64,000 nucleotides of DNA from Nostocales cyanobacterium LEGE 11386 (lineage in GTDB: Bacteria; Cyanobacteriota; Cyanobacteriia; Cyanobacteriales; Nostocaceae): positions 35,893 through 99,892 of the forward strand of contig JADEXK010000012.1 of assembly GCA_015207155.1 (NCBI GenBank). The letters are read 5' to 3'. A program made the position numbers and the translations under genes. This document shows positions 54,009 to 63,138 of the stretch, piece after piece; the first letter of the stretch is position 1, and the number at the start of each line of letters is the position of its first letter. Below the pieces are notes generated by a model. The model saw only the letters and a list, made by a program, of their open reading frames with translations. It did not search any database and was not told the DNA's origin.

Positions 54009-55085
54009 ATGAATTTTCAAATAGTCAATTTTTTAGATAAAACCTGGCTAGATATTTTGCAATACTTAGAACATGATGTTTATCATTTACCTGAATATTT
54101 ATATACAGAAGGTAAAAGAACTAATTCAATTCCTCAAGCTATTCTTATATCTGAAGATGACAAAATATTTTATTTACCTTATTTACTACGTTCTTGTAAT
54201 CAGTTATTTGACGATTGTCTAGAATACAAAGATATCTTTGATATTGTCTCTCCTAACGGTTATCCTGGAATTTTATTGAATGAAGTAGCAGCTAGCACAC
54301 CAGAATTTTTAAAATTAGCAATACAAGAGTTAATGCGAGTATTACAAGAAAGAAAAGTTTGTTCTGCCTTCTTGCGGTTACATCCAATAATTAATCAAGG
54401 CTTTGATCAGAAATTATCATCTCAAATATTTTCTATAAGTGGAGAAACAGTATCTATTGATTTAACGGTATCTGTAGAAGAAATTTGGCATCAAACTCGG
54501 CCAGAACATCGCACTCATATCAATCGCTGTAAACGTGCTGGATTTATTGCTAAAATCGTGCCTTTAGCAGAGTACATAGACGATTTTATTTTCATATATC
54601 ATCAAACGATGAACCGTGTAGATGCAAAAAAATCTTTTTACTTTGATAGTGAATATTTTAATAATTTAGCAAATCTAAATGAAAAAGTTCACTTGTGTAT
54701 TGTTGAATTAGCTAATCAAGTTGCTTGTGCTGGCATTTTTACAGAATGCTGTGGAATTGTTCAATACCATTTAGGAGGAACAAAAAGCGAATTTTTAAAA
54801 CAAACTCCCAGTAAGTTAATGTTTGACTATGTTCGTTTATGGGCTAAGGAACGTGGTAATAAAGTTTTGCACCTTGGGGGTGGAGTTGGGGCAGCAAAGG
54901 ATAGTCTTTACAATTTTAAAGCTGGATTTTCTAAACAAAGACATCCTTTTTTAACATTACGTTTGATTATAGATGAGGAAAAATATACTAATTTAGTATT
55001 AGCTAGAGCAAAATTGTTAAATACTGAACCGAAAACGCTACTTAATTCTAATTATTTTCCTGCTTACCGTTCCTCAAATAAGTAG
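54009..55085 (+). CDS. FemAB/GNAT family acyltransferase
   Basis: 358 residues, ATG 54009 after AGGAGA. Two tandem GNAT-like halves are seen: the N-terminal half (ILISEDDKIFYLPYLLR; DIVSPNGYPGILL near 79) and the C-terminal half with HRTHINRCKRAGF near 173, YHQTMNRVDAKKSFYF near 196 and LMFDYVRLWAKERGNKVLHLGGG near 275. This matches FemAB/Acetyltransf_6 proteins that transfer amino acids or acyl groups to amines of cell-wall or polysaccharide precursors. It is the second acyltransferase of the locus. Confidence 0.75.
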   Translation: MNFQIVNFLDKTWLDILQYLEHDVYHLPEYLYTEGKRTNSIPQAILISEDDKIFYLPYLLRSCNQLFDDCLEYKDIFDIVSPNGYPGILLNEVAASTPEFLKLAIQELMRVLQERKVCSAFLRLHPIINQGFDQKLSSQIFSISGETVSIDLTVSVEEIWHQTRPEHRTHINRCKRAGFIAKIVPLAEYIDDFIFIYHQTMNRVDAKKSFYFDSEYFNNLANLNEKVHLCIVELANQVACAGIFTECCGIVQYHLGGTKSEFLKQTPSKLMFDYVRLWAKERGNKVLHLGGGVGAAKDSLYNFKAGFSKQRHPFLTLRLIIDEEKYTNLVLARAKLLNTEPKTLLNSNYFPAYRSSNK

Positions 55086-55230
55086 TAAGATGCAAAAATA
55101 TCTCAGGCTTATAGAAATATGAAAATCAAAAAACTAATCCAGCCTATTAATTAAAAAGAAAAGTTTGATGAGGTTTACTGACCTGAAAAAGTAAACATTT
55201 GGACAGGATATTTTTTGACATTAAATCAAG

Positions 55231-56382
55231 ATGAACAAACCAATTCTCCTGTCAACACCCCACATGGGCGATCGCGAGTTAGAATTCGTCAAAGCAGCGT
55301 TTGACACTAACTGGATTGCGCCTGTTGGCCCCCATATTGATGCTTTTGAGCAAGAATTTTGTCAAGTTACTGGTGCTGGTTATGCAGCAGCTGTTAGTTC
55401 CGGTACAGCATCTCTGCATTTAGCTTTGCAATTAGTTGGAGTTGAATCTGGCGATGAGGTATTTTGCTCTACCCTGACGTTTGTAGCTACCGCCAATCCC
55501 ATTACTTACTTAGGGGCGAAACCAGTATTTATTGATAGCGATCGCACTTCCTGGAACATGAGTCCTGAACTGTTGCAGTCAGCACTAGAACACCGCGCAC
55601 AAATTGGTAAATTACCTAAAGCAGTTGTGCTTGTACATCTATATGGTCAAAGTGCAGACATCGATCCTATCCTGAAGGTTTGTGATCAATATGATCTTCC
55701 CTTAATAGAAGATGCAGCCGAAGCTTTAGGTGCAACTTACAAAGGACATTCCCCTGGAACCTTTGGACGCATTGGTATTTACTCCTTCAATGGTAATAAA
55801 ATCATCACTACCTCCGGTGGCGGGATGTTGGTTGCCAATGATCCACAATTGATAGCAAAAGCCCGGTTTCTGGCAACCCAAGCACGTGATCCAGCGCCTC
55901 ATTACCAACATGCAGAAATCGGCTATAACTATCGTCTTAGCAACGTTTTGGCTGGAATTGGTCGTGGTCAGTTGCTGGTTTTGAGTGAGCGAGTTGCAGC
56001 TAGGCGACGCAACTTTGAAATTTATGCTTCTGCTTTGGCAAATTTACCAGGAATAAAATTCATGCCTGAAGCTGATTATGGACAGGCTACTCGCTGGCTA
56101 ACTTGCTTGACAATAGATGCAGAGGCTTTTGGTGCAAACCGCGAACAAATCCGCATTGCACTTGCTGCCAAACAAATTGAAACTCGTCCTGTTTGGAAAC
56201 CTTTACACCTCCAGCCTGTGTTTGCTGAATGTGAATGTATTGGAGGTGCCGTAGCAGAAGATTTATTTGTACATGGTCTTTGCTTACCTTCTGGTTCTAA
56301 TCTTACAGATGAAGATTTAGAGCGAGTAATTAGTGGGATTGTAGAAATTCACTATAAAAATAAAGGTTTGAGCAAACTTTAA
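55231..56382 (+). CDS. DegT/DnrJ/EryC1/StrS sugar aminotransferase (PglE-like)
   Basis: 383 residues, ATG 55231. PLP-dependent fold-I enzyme: SSGTASLHLALQLVG near 49, LIEDAAEALGATYKG near 156, and the Schiff-base lysine in YSFNGNKIITTSGGG at about 190. STPHMGDRELEFV, NWIAPVGPH, FLATQARD-HY-H-E-GYNYRLSNVLAGIG and IETRPVWKPLH closely follow Campylobacter PglE. It should aminate the UDP-4-keto-6-deoxy-GlcNAc made by the first gene. It supports a bacillosamine-like pathway. Confidence 0.9.
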   Translation: MNKPILLSTPHMGDRELEFVKAAFDTNWIAPVGPHIDAFEQEFCQVTGAGYAAAVSSGTASLHLALQLVGVESGDEVFCSTLTFVATANPITYLGAKPVFIDSDRTSWNMSPELLQSALEHRAQIGKLPKAVVLVHLYGQSADIDPILKVCDQYDLPLIEDAAEALGATYKGHSPGTFGRIGIYSFNGNKIITTSGGGMLVANDPQLIAKARFLATQARDPAPHYQHAEIGYNYRLSNVLAGIGRGQLLVLSERVAARRRNFEIYASALANLPGIKFMPEADYGQATRWLTCLTIDAEAFGANREQIRIALAAKQIETRPVWKPLHLQPVFAECECIGGAVAEDLFVHGLCLPSGSNLTDEDLERVISGIVEIHYKNKGLSKL

Positions 56383-56504
56383 GCAGTGCCTCTCTGAGGT
56401 TATTGAGAATGATGCAAGATATCAGTTAATAAACTATTTATCTTGTTGGCATTTTGGCAACATGTAATTTTTCATAGTTACTAGAAGAAAATATTAATAG
56501 ATTT

Positions 56505-58718
56505 ATGGAACTACCAAAAGAACATACTATCAATCTTGATACATATCTACAGATTTTTCAGCGTCGTTGGATGTCTGCTATAGGAATTTTTTTCCCGGTA
56601 TTTCTCATTTTATTGCTGCCTTTAATACTCAGGAAATCTGTTTATGTAGCAGAAGGAAAACTGCTGTTTCAAAAAACAAACACAATTTCTAATATTACAG
56701 GACTAGGAACAGAAGTTAACAAACTAGAATCTGTAAATTCCGGGCAAAGTAATCCTTTAAATACACAAGCCGAAATCATACGTTCTGTACCTATTGTCCA
56801 AAATACTATAAACAAGCTGAATCTAAAAGATGACAAGGGAATGCCCATGAAATTGTCGGCATTTCTGAAAAACCTGACTGTAGCTGAAATCGACCAGACT
56901 GATATTCTACTAGTAAAATATCAGGATACGAATCCCCAATTAGCTGCACAGGTTGTAAATACGTTGATGGCTATTTATTTAGAATACAACGTATATACAC
57001 ACCGATTTGAAGCAGTATCGGCTCGTAAATTTATAGAACAACAACTGCCAAATGCTGAATTAGTTGTTCGTCAAGCAGAAGCAGAACTGGCAGGATTTAA
57101 AGAAAAAAACAAAATTGTTTCTCTGCAAGAGGAAGCAATTAAGGCGGTAGAAGTAATTACTGATTTAGAAAAGCAAATCAGTACAACTCAGTCACAAATT
57201 GCTAATGTGAATGCACAGTCTCAAGAAATCCACAAACAGTTGGGTATGAACTCCCAACAAGCAGTGATGATGACTTCTCTAAGCCAAATTCCAGGGGTAC
57301 AAAATCTGCTCACAGAAATTCAACAATTAGAGTCACAACTTATAGACAGGCGTACTGTTTTGCAAGATGCCCATCCACAAATTATAGATTTAGAAGATAA
57401 GTTAAAATCTTTAAAACTACTACTGCAACAACGCATCAAACAAGTTACAGGCACAAATACACCACAACCAATAAATCACAACTTTCAACTAGGAGTATTA
57501 CAACAGCAGATATCTGCACAACTGGCAGAATTAGAATCTACCCAACTTGGTTTAGAACGTCAAGCAGCAGCTTTATCTAGCTCACAAGCTAATTATCAAC
57601 AACGGCTGAACAATATGCCGAAATTGGAACAACAACAGCGCCAGTTAGAACGTAAAGTACAAGCTGCACAATCTACCTATGCAATTCTGCTACAAAAGCT
57701 GCAAGAAAGCCGGATAACTGAATATCAAAATGTCAATAATGCAAGTATGATCTCCCAGGCTCAAGTTCCTGAAGAGCCTATTAATATTTCATTTATGATA
57801 TTGAGTGCTGCTCTACTAGCTATCATAATTACTTTAGGCGCTATCTTGCTGTTAGAAACCAGAGATAAATCAATTAAGACTGTTGATGAGGCTAAAGAAT
57901 TATTAGGATTGACTGTACTAGGAATGATTCCTTCCTTTAGCAAACCCAAAAAATTATTTCGTAGTCAAAAAGAGCCAGAGTTACACAACAAAAGCCTTTT
58001 GGTTCGTAATGCTCCCCAATCTCCTATTAGTGAAGCTTACCGAATGCTACGATCTAATCTGAGGTTGATGAGTACTGATCAAGAGCTAAAAGTTACAGTT
58101 ATTACTAGTTCTGTACCTTCTGAAGGTAAGTCAACTGTAGCTGCTAATTTAGCTGTAGCCATTGCACAGATGGAACGGAAAGTCTTACTAATAGATGGAG
58201 ATTTGCACAGTCCAGCGCAACATAAAATCTGGGAACTGACTAATAATCAAGGACTGACTAATTTGATTGTTGAGCAATCTGCAATCAACATAGGCATCAA
58301 AAAAGTTATGCATAATTTAGATGTTCTAACTTCGGGAATCATCCCCCCTAATCCAGCATCTCTTCTAGACTCGAAACGAATGGCAGCTTTAATCAAAAAA
58401 TTTGCTGCTAACTACGACTTTGCAATTATTGATGCTCCCGCATTAAATGTTGCTGCTGATGCTGCGACTCTAGGTCAAATGGCTGACGGTGTTTTGTTAG
58501 TAGTTCGTCCAGGGGTTGTTGATTCAGTAAATGCAACTTTTGCTAAAGAATTTTTGGAAAAATCTGGACAAAATATATTAGGACAAATAGTCAATGGTGT
58601 GATTCCTCAAAATGAACCTCACAACTGTTACTATATTAATAATCTGGCAAAAGCTCGTCAAAAATTTCCTGACTCAGTTCGCAGTCATCAGGCAGTAGAG
58701 AATACTGGTGTTGCATAA
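56505..58718 (+). CDS. Polysaccharide copolymerase/BY-kinase (Wzc-like)
   Basis: 737 residues, ATG 56505. A Wzz-type N-terminal domain is bounded by transmembrane helices at about 25-48 and 430-450, with a long coiled-coil-rich periplasmic part (about 160-410). The cytoplasmic kinase has Walker A SVPSEGKST near 535, Walker A' VLLIDGDLHSP near 562 and Walker B FAIIDAPA near 643. The C-terminus has a short Tyr pair (NCYYINN) instead of the long Tyr cluster of E. coli Wzc. It should control chain length and export. It is the last gene of the locus; no outer-membrane Wza is present. Confidence 0.9.
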   Translation: MELPKEHTINLDTYLQIFQRRWMSAIGIFFPVFLILLLPLILRKSVYVAEGKLLFQKTNTISNITGLGTEVNKLESVNSGQSNPLNTQAEIIRSVPIVQNTINKLNLKDDKGMPMKLSAFLKNLTVAEIDQTDILLVKYQDTNPQLAAQVVNTLMAIYLEYNVYTHRFEAVSARKFIEQQLPNAELVVRQAEAELAGFKEKNKIVSLQEEAIKAVEVITDLEKQISTTQSQIANVNAQSQEIHKQLGMNSQQAVMMTSLSQIPGVQNLLTEIQQLESQLIDRRTVLQDAHPQIIDLEDKLKSLKLLLQQRIKQVTGTNTPQPINHNFQLGVLQQQISAQLAELESTQLGLERQAAALSSSQANYQQRLNNMPKLEQQQRQLERKVQAAQSTYAILLQKLQESRITEYQNVNNASMISQAQVPEEPINISFMILSAALLAIIITLGAILLLETRDKSIKTVDEAKELLGLTVLGMIPSFSKPKKLFRSQKEPELHNKSLLVRNAPQSPISEAYRMLRSNLRLMSTDQELKVTVITSSVPSEGKSTVAANLAVAIAQMERKVLLIDGDLHSPAQHKIWELTNNQGLTNLIVEQSAINIGIKKVMHNLDVLTSGIIPPNPASLLDSKRMAALIKKFAANYDFAIIDAPALNVAADAATLGQMADGVLLVVRPGVVDSVNATFAKEFLEKSGQNILGQIVNGVIPQNEPHNCYYINNLAKARQKFPDSVRSHQAVENTGVA

Positions 58719-58746
58719 TAGATATGTTTGAAATAGTAAACATTTT

Positions 58747-58971
58747 TTAAACAATATTTCTGGGGAAATTACCCCATATTTCTTGATGTGCTTGAGCAAT
58801 ATCTTCTTCAGTAATATCTACTTTTAAATCAGCACATAATCCTCTAACAGTCCTTAAAGGAGTTTTAAGAGTAGTTTTTTGATACAAAAATTCTGCAAAC
58901 TCTAATAGTTGCTGCTGTTTATCCACAGGTAAATGGCGTAATTTTTCTAATACTGCTTCTTCAAGATTCAT
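58747..58971 (-). CDS. DUF2281 protein (antitoxin-like)
   Basis: 74 residues from ATG 58971; a longer frame to 59052 only translates the adjacent CAGCACT repeat. It begins LEEAVLEKLRHLPVDKQQQL, the DUF2281 motif often found as the antitoxin partner of PIN-domain toxins. No toxin gene adjoins it; the downstream neighbour is the convergent Wzc gene. The heptamer array ends only about 6 bp before the ATG, so the repeat may supply or have replaced the RBS. It could be an orphan antitoxin or decaying gene. Confidence 0.65.
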   Translation of the reverse strand: MNLEEAVLEKLRHLPVDKQQQLLEFAEFLYQKTTLKTPLRTVRGLCADLKVDITEEDIAQAHQEIWGNFPRNIV

Positions 58972-58976
58972 CTTAC

Positions 58977-59160
58977 TCAGTGCTGAGTGCTGAGTGCTGA
59001 GTGCTGAGTGCTGAGTCAAAAGAAGAAGGAAGGACTTTCGCACTCGGTACAAGCCCCACCCCTTGTGGGCGGAATCTTATTACTGTCAGAAGGTTGATAC
59101 CCCGCCTCTTGTGGGCGGTTTTTTAACTCAGCACTCAGCACTTTTAACTCAGCACTTTTC
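58977..59160. repeat. CAGCACT heptamers and GGGCGG modules before the DUF2281 gene
   Basis: GTGCTGA heptamers at 58979-59015 are followed by an inverted ACTTTCGCACTCGGTAC module, two CTTGTGGGCGG modules (59069 and 59112), and CAGCACT words to 59157. The modules are those of 10938-11083 and 37490-37675 in inverted order. Confidence 0.75.
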
Positions 59161-59239
59161 ATCCCGCAAAGCTTTGCAGGCGAATGACATTAGCGATATC
59201 GCACCTCTTCAATGCAACCGTGACTTCATTCGCCTGGTG

Positions 59240-61147
59240 CTAAAGATTAGGCTTTGTTTTGTAGCTATTTCGCAATTTGACTGCTAGTGTACAAAACCCG
59301 AAGGCCAACAAACCAAGCATTGAGCTTGATTCAGGAACTGTTCTGAAGATTTGCCCATCAACACCAGCCAAAAGCGTAATCTCATCGCCATAGACACGGC
59401 GTTCAGTACGCACTAGATTGTAGTCTCCGTCTAGGATGGGAAAACTATACACTGGTGTCAGGGTAATCTTTGCTTGCCCATCATTGAGTCGTTCTAAGTT
59501 GACCTCAAGATGTCCGTAGTGCTTGCCCCCACTCACTAGTTGCAATGCACCTTCAATTTCCTGCCAGAACTCACCTTCGTTTTGGTCGGCTGTCCATTGG
59601 CTAAAGCTGTTGTACTTAAGTAGAGGGTCACTCAAGCTGGAACCTGTGCGTTTTTCGCCACGTAGACCGTCACCTGATACACCCACATCATAGTATTGCA
59701 CACCGATACCGTCGCCGTTTTCGTCAACGAAGCTGCGCTCAAACATTTCGCTATGACCAGATAACACAGCCAAGACACCGTATTGCTCGAACATGCTGTG
59801 ATATTGGCGCATTGGTGTACCGCCTTGACCTGTTGAGAGTACGTGGTTCATCGGTTGCCCGTGTTCACCACTGCTATAGGGTGCGTGATGGAACTGCACG
59901 AAAATCATTTGACCTTGGGCACGGGCATCTTCTAATTGTGCTTTTGCCCAGTTCCACTGGGGACTACCAGGGTTAAAGTCAGCAAGGTCAGTACCGCCAG
60001 CAGCTTCATACTGCTCGCGTGTGTAGTTTTCCTGAGTGTCGGTACCAGGGCCAGTGTAATCAAGCCCGCTTATCTTGGGTGGTTGGTTCTCGCCTCCATA
60101 GTTACTCCGGCGATCGTCTGGTTCGCCGTTGGAACTGTCGAGGGTGATAATAGTTACGGGGCCGTAGTCAATGCGGTAGTAATTGTCCTGGTGTTCTGGT
60201 GTCCCGTTATCAGGTGCATCAAAGTAAACGTGATACTTGTCGCGGCCAAATTTTGGGCCAAAACGTCCATCAGCGTCAGTGCCATAACCGCCGTTCAGTG
60301 CGCCAAAATTTTCCCAATTTCCTAAAGCTGGAAGCAATGGATATGTTGAAAGTCCACTATCGAACTCGCCGGCATTGTGGCGGAAAAACTCATCCCAGCC
60401 TGGTTGATAACCGCCGCCTTGCACCAAATCACCAGGCATGATCAGGAAGTCAGGTTGACGACTGTTGACGATCGCTAAATTGCGTTGATAACCCTCAGTT
60501 TCGGTCAACATATAGCGCAGCGTCTGCGATCCACCAGAGCCTGCTGTACCAAAGATATTCGCCCATTGGCTATCACCCAGTTCAGGACGCAGCGCCGAGC
60601 CGTCAGCTAGTGCCCCTGGTTGCCATTCGCGGCGGCTAGAACGTCCAGCCGGCTCGGTTTCGCTGTCGGCCATGGCAATGAAGCGGATGCTAGTCCAGTC
60701 ATCTTTGCTCGGAGCTGTTTTGAAGGTAGCATTAAAAACGCTCGAGCCTTGGGTTACTGTATAATCATAGGTCGTTCCAGGTTGTAAGCCACGCACGTCT
60801 ACTGTATGTTTGTAGTTATTGTCACCCAGTAGCCAGGAACCTTGGGGAAGACCAGCAATATTTTGGTTTTTCTCAGCAGTTGTGTAGGCAAGTTCTGGTT
60901 TGATTGCAGGTGTGCTGGTAAAGGTCAATGGACTGTTCAGCCCAGGCCCAGTTACAGTGAGTGTACCAGCCGTATCTTCCTCAGTGAACCAGGTAAAATA
61001 CATGCCATCGGTTGATGGTTGCTGTAGATAGGGATTGACGCGGAAGGTTGCCGCATTTACTGGCGCGGCGATCGCGGCGATTAATCCAGCAGTAAATGTC
61101 ACAGCGATCGCTGCTTGGGTAAGGAAGTGCTTGTGTGGGCGGTGCAT
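59240..61147 (-). CDS. Exported metallophosphoesterase (purple-acid-phosphatase-like) with PEP-CTERM-like tail
   Basis: 635 residues, ATG 61147 after GGAG. A signal peptide ends near AAPVNA. An Fn3-like N-terminal domain (about 35-140) precedes a calcineurin-like domain with RFIAMADSETEP near 152, MPGDLVQGG near 238, LGNWENFG near 272, VQFHHAPYSS near 420 and LSGHSEMFER near 460. Usual metal ligands are changed: GNW for GNH and GHSE for GHxH. The C-terminus VPESSSMLGLLAFGF plus KLRNSYK resembles a PEP-CTERM sorting signal. It is probably a cell-surface phosphatase; activity is uncertain. Confidence 0.8.
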   Translation of the reverse strand: MHRPHKHFLTQAAIAVTFTAGLIAAIAAPVNAATFRVNPYLQQPSTDGMYFTWFTEEDTAGTLTVTGPGLNSPLTFTSTPAIKPELAYTTAEKNQNIAGLPQGSWLLGDNNYKHTVDVRGLQPGTTYDYTVTQGSSVFNATFKTAPSKDDWTSIRFIAMADSETEPAGRSSRREWQPGALADGSALRPELGDSQWANIFGTAGSGGSQTLRYMLTETEGYQRNLAIVNSRQPDFLIMPGDLVQGGGYQPGWDEFFRHNAGEFDSGLSTYPLLPALGNWENFGALNGGYGTDADGRFGPKFGRDKYHVYFDAPDNGTPEHQDNYYRIDYGPVTIITLDSSNGEPDDRRSNYGGENQPPKISGLDYTGPGTDTQENYTREQYEAAGGTDLADFNPGSPQWNWAKAQLEDARAQGQMIFVQFHHAPYSSGEHGQPMNHVLSTGQGGTPMRQYHSMFEQYGVLAVLSGHSEMFERSFVDENGDGIGVQYYDVGVSGDGLRGEKRTGSSLSDPLLKYNSFSQWTADQNEGEFWQEIEGALQLVSGGKHYGHLEVNLERLNDGQAKITLTPVYSFPILDGDYNLVRTERRVYGDEITLLAGVDGQIFRTVPESSSMLGLLAFGFCTLAVKLRNSYKTKPNL

Positions 61148-61590
61148 TGGTATTAACTCCGTGAGGACTCCCGGCGATGCGGTTTTACACTAAATACAGC
61201 AGATCGTAGGTAAATGAGTTACAGATTTTCAGAACAAAGCCATATACCAAGAGATTTTCAACCCTGTTCCCTATTCCCTATTCCCCGTTCCCTGCTGTAG
61301 CTATTCACTTCGTACATGACGCTGGTGAAGATTAGGTTAACTGCACAGTCTCTCTCGTTTAAGAAGTTTAAATGTGCTTTGTTCAAAACCCTTGTCGAGA
61401 GGTTTTGTGGAACGACTCTACAAGGGTTTTGTCGGAGATGTCTATACTTTGCTATAAGTTTTATCGCCGTAGTCACATAGATTTAGGACATTATTGGTTG
61501 CTCAAAGCACTGAAGCCACTGGGTTTATACTCAGCACGGGCTATAAGCGCAGCCATGCCCGCAGGGCTTTACAGCACTTTGCTATATCAC
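61148..61590. repeat. 443-bp gap with TTCCCTA heptamers and palindromic repeat
   Basis: TTCCCTATTCCC heptamers occur at 61264-61296. AAAACCCTTGTCGAGAGG, then CTACAAGGGTTTTG (61389-61435), is an inverted repeat. A unit GCTCAAAGCACTGAAGCCAC, then GGTTTATACTCAGC (61500-61535), is related to 42568-42600, followed by an inverted GGGCATGGCTGCGC repeat. A short reading frame across it is not supported. Confidence 0.6.
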
Positions 61591-62994
61591 TTACAAAGTA
61601 CAGCCCAAATTATCAGCAATTTCCGCAAAACTGATCAATTTTAAATGGTCAGGATTGGCCAGTAACTGTTTTGCTGCCAATAATCCGGCAATGCTCCAAG
61701 TTTGATAAAGTCGGGCTTCTTTGCCAATTAAACGACCATAATTACCATCGTAATATTCAGGAAAGTGATCTTGATATAAACGCTCTTCAGCAATAGCGAC
61801 CGCTTGCTCGGCAAGTTCCACTCGGCCTGTTTTTTGGGTGGCTGCGGTAAATAACCACAGTAAAACTGGCCAGTTACCGCCATTATGATAAGACCAAGGG
61901 CTATTTTTCGGGTCACATCCAGTGGTCATTTGCCACTCTAAACCTGTCAAAGTAGGAAAGCAAATTTTTACAGGCATATGACCAATTAGGTCTTGCCAAC
62001 GATTGGCAAATAAATTCATGAGGCTTTGAGATTCTGATTCGCTGGCTAAAGAAGCGATAACTGCCATGAGATTTCCCAAAGCAAAAAAGCGAAAATCCAT
62101 TCTTCCTGGGCCGAGATTCCCAGCTAAATATCCTCCATCTTCGGGTAACCACTCGGTTAACCAATGAGGGATTGATTCTGAGTAGATGTTGAACTTGTTG
62201 GCAACTTCTTTACCAAATTCATCACCCTTATAACGATAAATTTCGCTTAACCGCTTCAGGTCTAGCCAGTAATAGTTGCGGACGTGATACTTCAAAGCAC
62301 CCAATCGCCCTGTGAGCATTTTTAGGTAGTCATCGCCATCGCCATCTGGTAAGAGCAATTCTCGAGATGCAATGAGGGCGGCGTAAAATAACACCTGAAT
62401 TTCTAGAGGATGTTCGTATACCCCCATACGACGGTCAATCATAAACGCGCCATCGGGAACCAGCATTGTGGGGTACATGGCAAACCGATGCACCAAACAA
62501 AGATCCAAAATCAGCTTGATTCCCTCTTGAAATTCTGGCTGACGTGCCAAAGCTAAATCACCTGTAGCCTTTTCATAAGCCCGGAGCAGGATAATCCACC
62601 ACAAACAAGAATCAATGGGAGGAACACGAGCGATCGCATGTTCGCCAAAATCTGCGACTAAAAATTCTTCGCTGCCATTGTATTCCACCTTAAAACTGGC
62701 AGGCATTAACCCTGAACCTGGTTGAAAGCAGTCCATCTGCTTTTCATGGCTTTGTAATTTCAATGTTTCTACTAAAAAGTTACGGACAATCTCTGGTTTG
62801 CCGTCCATCAGAAACACTAAAGCCGAGGAGACAAAATCGCGGAGAAAGCATTGGTCATAATTAAGTGCATCTAACTCCGGATCATGGGCGGCTACAGTCC
62901 CAATGGGTTTTCCATGGTAATAGATTATCGATTCTTCTAGCAGTTTCCAAGCTTCTGCTATTGACAGATTCTTTTTCTCAATCGCGCGAGTCAT
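61591..62994 (-). CDS. invB: Alkaline/neutral invertase, GH100
   Basis: 467 residues, ATG 62994. GH100 signatures are [18 protein letters not shown] near 39 (catalytic Asp), [20 protein letters not shown] near 82, and [20 protein letters not shown] near 355 (catalytic acid region). There is no signal peptide, so it is cytosolic. It hydrolyses sucrose irreversibly to glucose and fructose. The length of about 468 fits the InvB-type of Anabaena; the A/B distinction is inferred. A glucose dehydrogenase lies 144 bp upstream on the same strand. Confidence 0.88.
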   Translation of the reverse strand: MTRAIEKKNLSIAEAWKLLEESIIYYHGKPIGTVAAHDPELDALNYDQCFLRDFVSSALVFLMDGKPEIVRNFLVETLKLQSHEKQMDCFQPGSGLMPASFKVEYNGSEEFLVADFGEHAIARVPPIDSCLWWIILLRAYEKATGDLALARQPEFQEGIKLILDLCLVHRFAMYPTMLVPDGAFMIDRRMGVYEHPLEIQVLFYAALIASRELLLPDGDGDDYLKMLTGRLGALKYHVRNYYWLDLKRLSEIYRYKGDEFGKEVANKFNIYSESIPHWLTEWLPEDGGYLAGNLGPGRMDFRFFALGNLMAVIASLASESESQSLMNLFANRWQDLIGHMPVKICFPTLTGLEWQMTTGCDPKNSPWSYHNGGNWPVLLWLFTAATQKTGRVELAEQAVAIAEERLYQDHFPEYYDGNYGRLIGKEARLYQTWSIAGLLAAKQLLANPDHLKLISFAEIADNLGCTL

Positions 62995-63009
62995 ATTTAA
63001 AAAGTGCTT

Positions 63010-63062
63010 TTCTGAGTGCTGAGTGCGTTTGCCCTGAGCGAAGTCGAAGGGGAGTGTGAGTC
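63010..63062. repeat. CAGCACT/CCCTTCGACTTCGC repeat, inverted copy
   Basis: CTGAGTGCTGAGTGCG, then TTGCCCTGAGCGAAGTCGAA and GGGGAGTGTGAG, is the reverse complement of 43003-43050 and of the segment inside recJ (6011-6053). It lies between the invertase and glucose dehydrogenase genes, 15 bp from the invertase start. Confidence 0.8.
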
Positions 63063-63138
63063 AAATATACTAGCTCTAGTCCTTAGTCTAACTGCCGCTT
63101 TTTCATGTGTTCTGGCTACTAACTTTGGTGTCAAATTC

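Noticed and set aside
58972..59052. N-terminal extension of the DUF2281 protein
   Set aside because: It translates the heptamer array; homology starts at the ATG at 58971.
61372..61644. 90-codon frame between metallophosphoesterase and invertase
   Set aside because: It is built from repeat units shared with 42568-42660 and overlaps the invertase 3' end.
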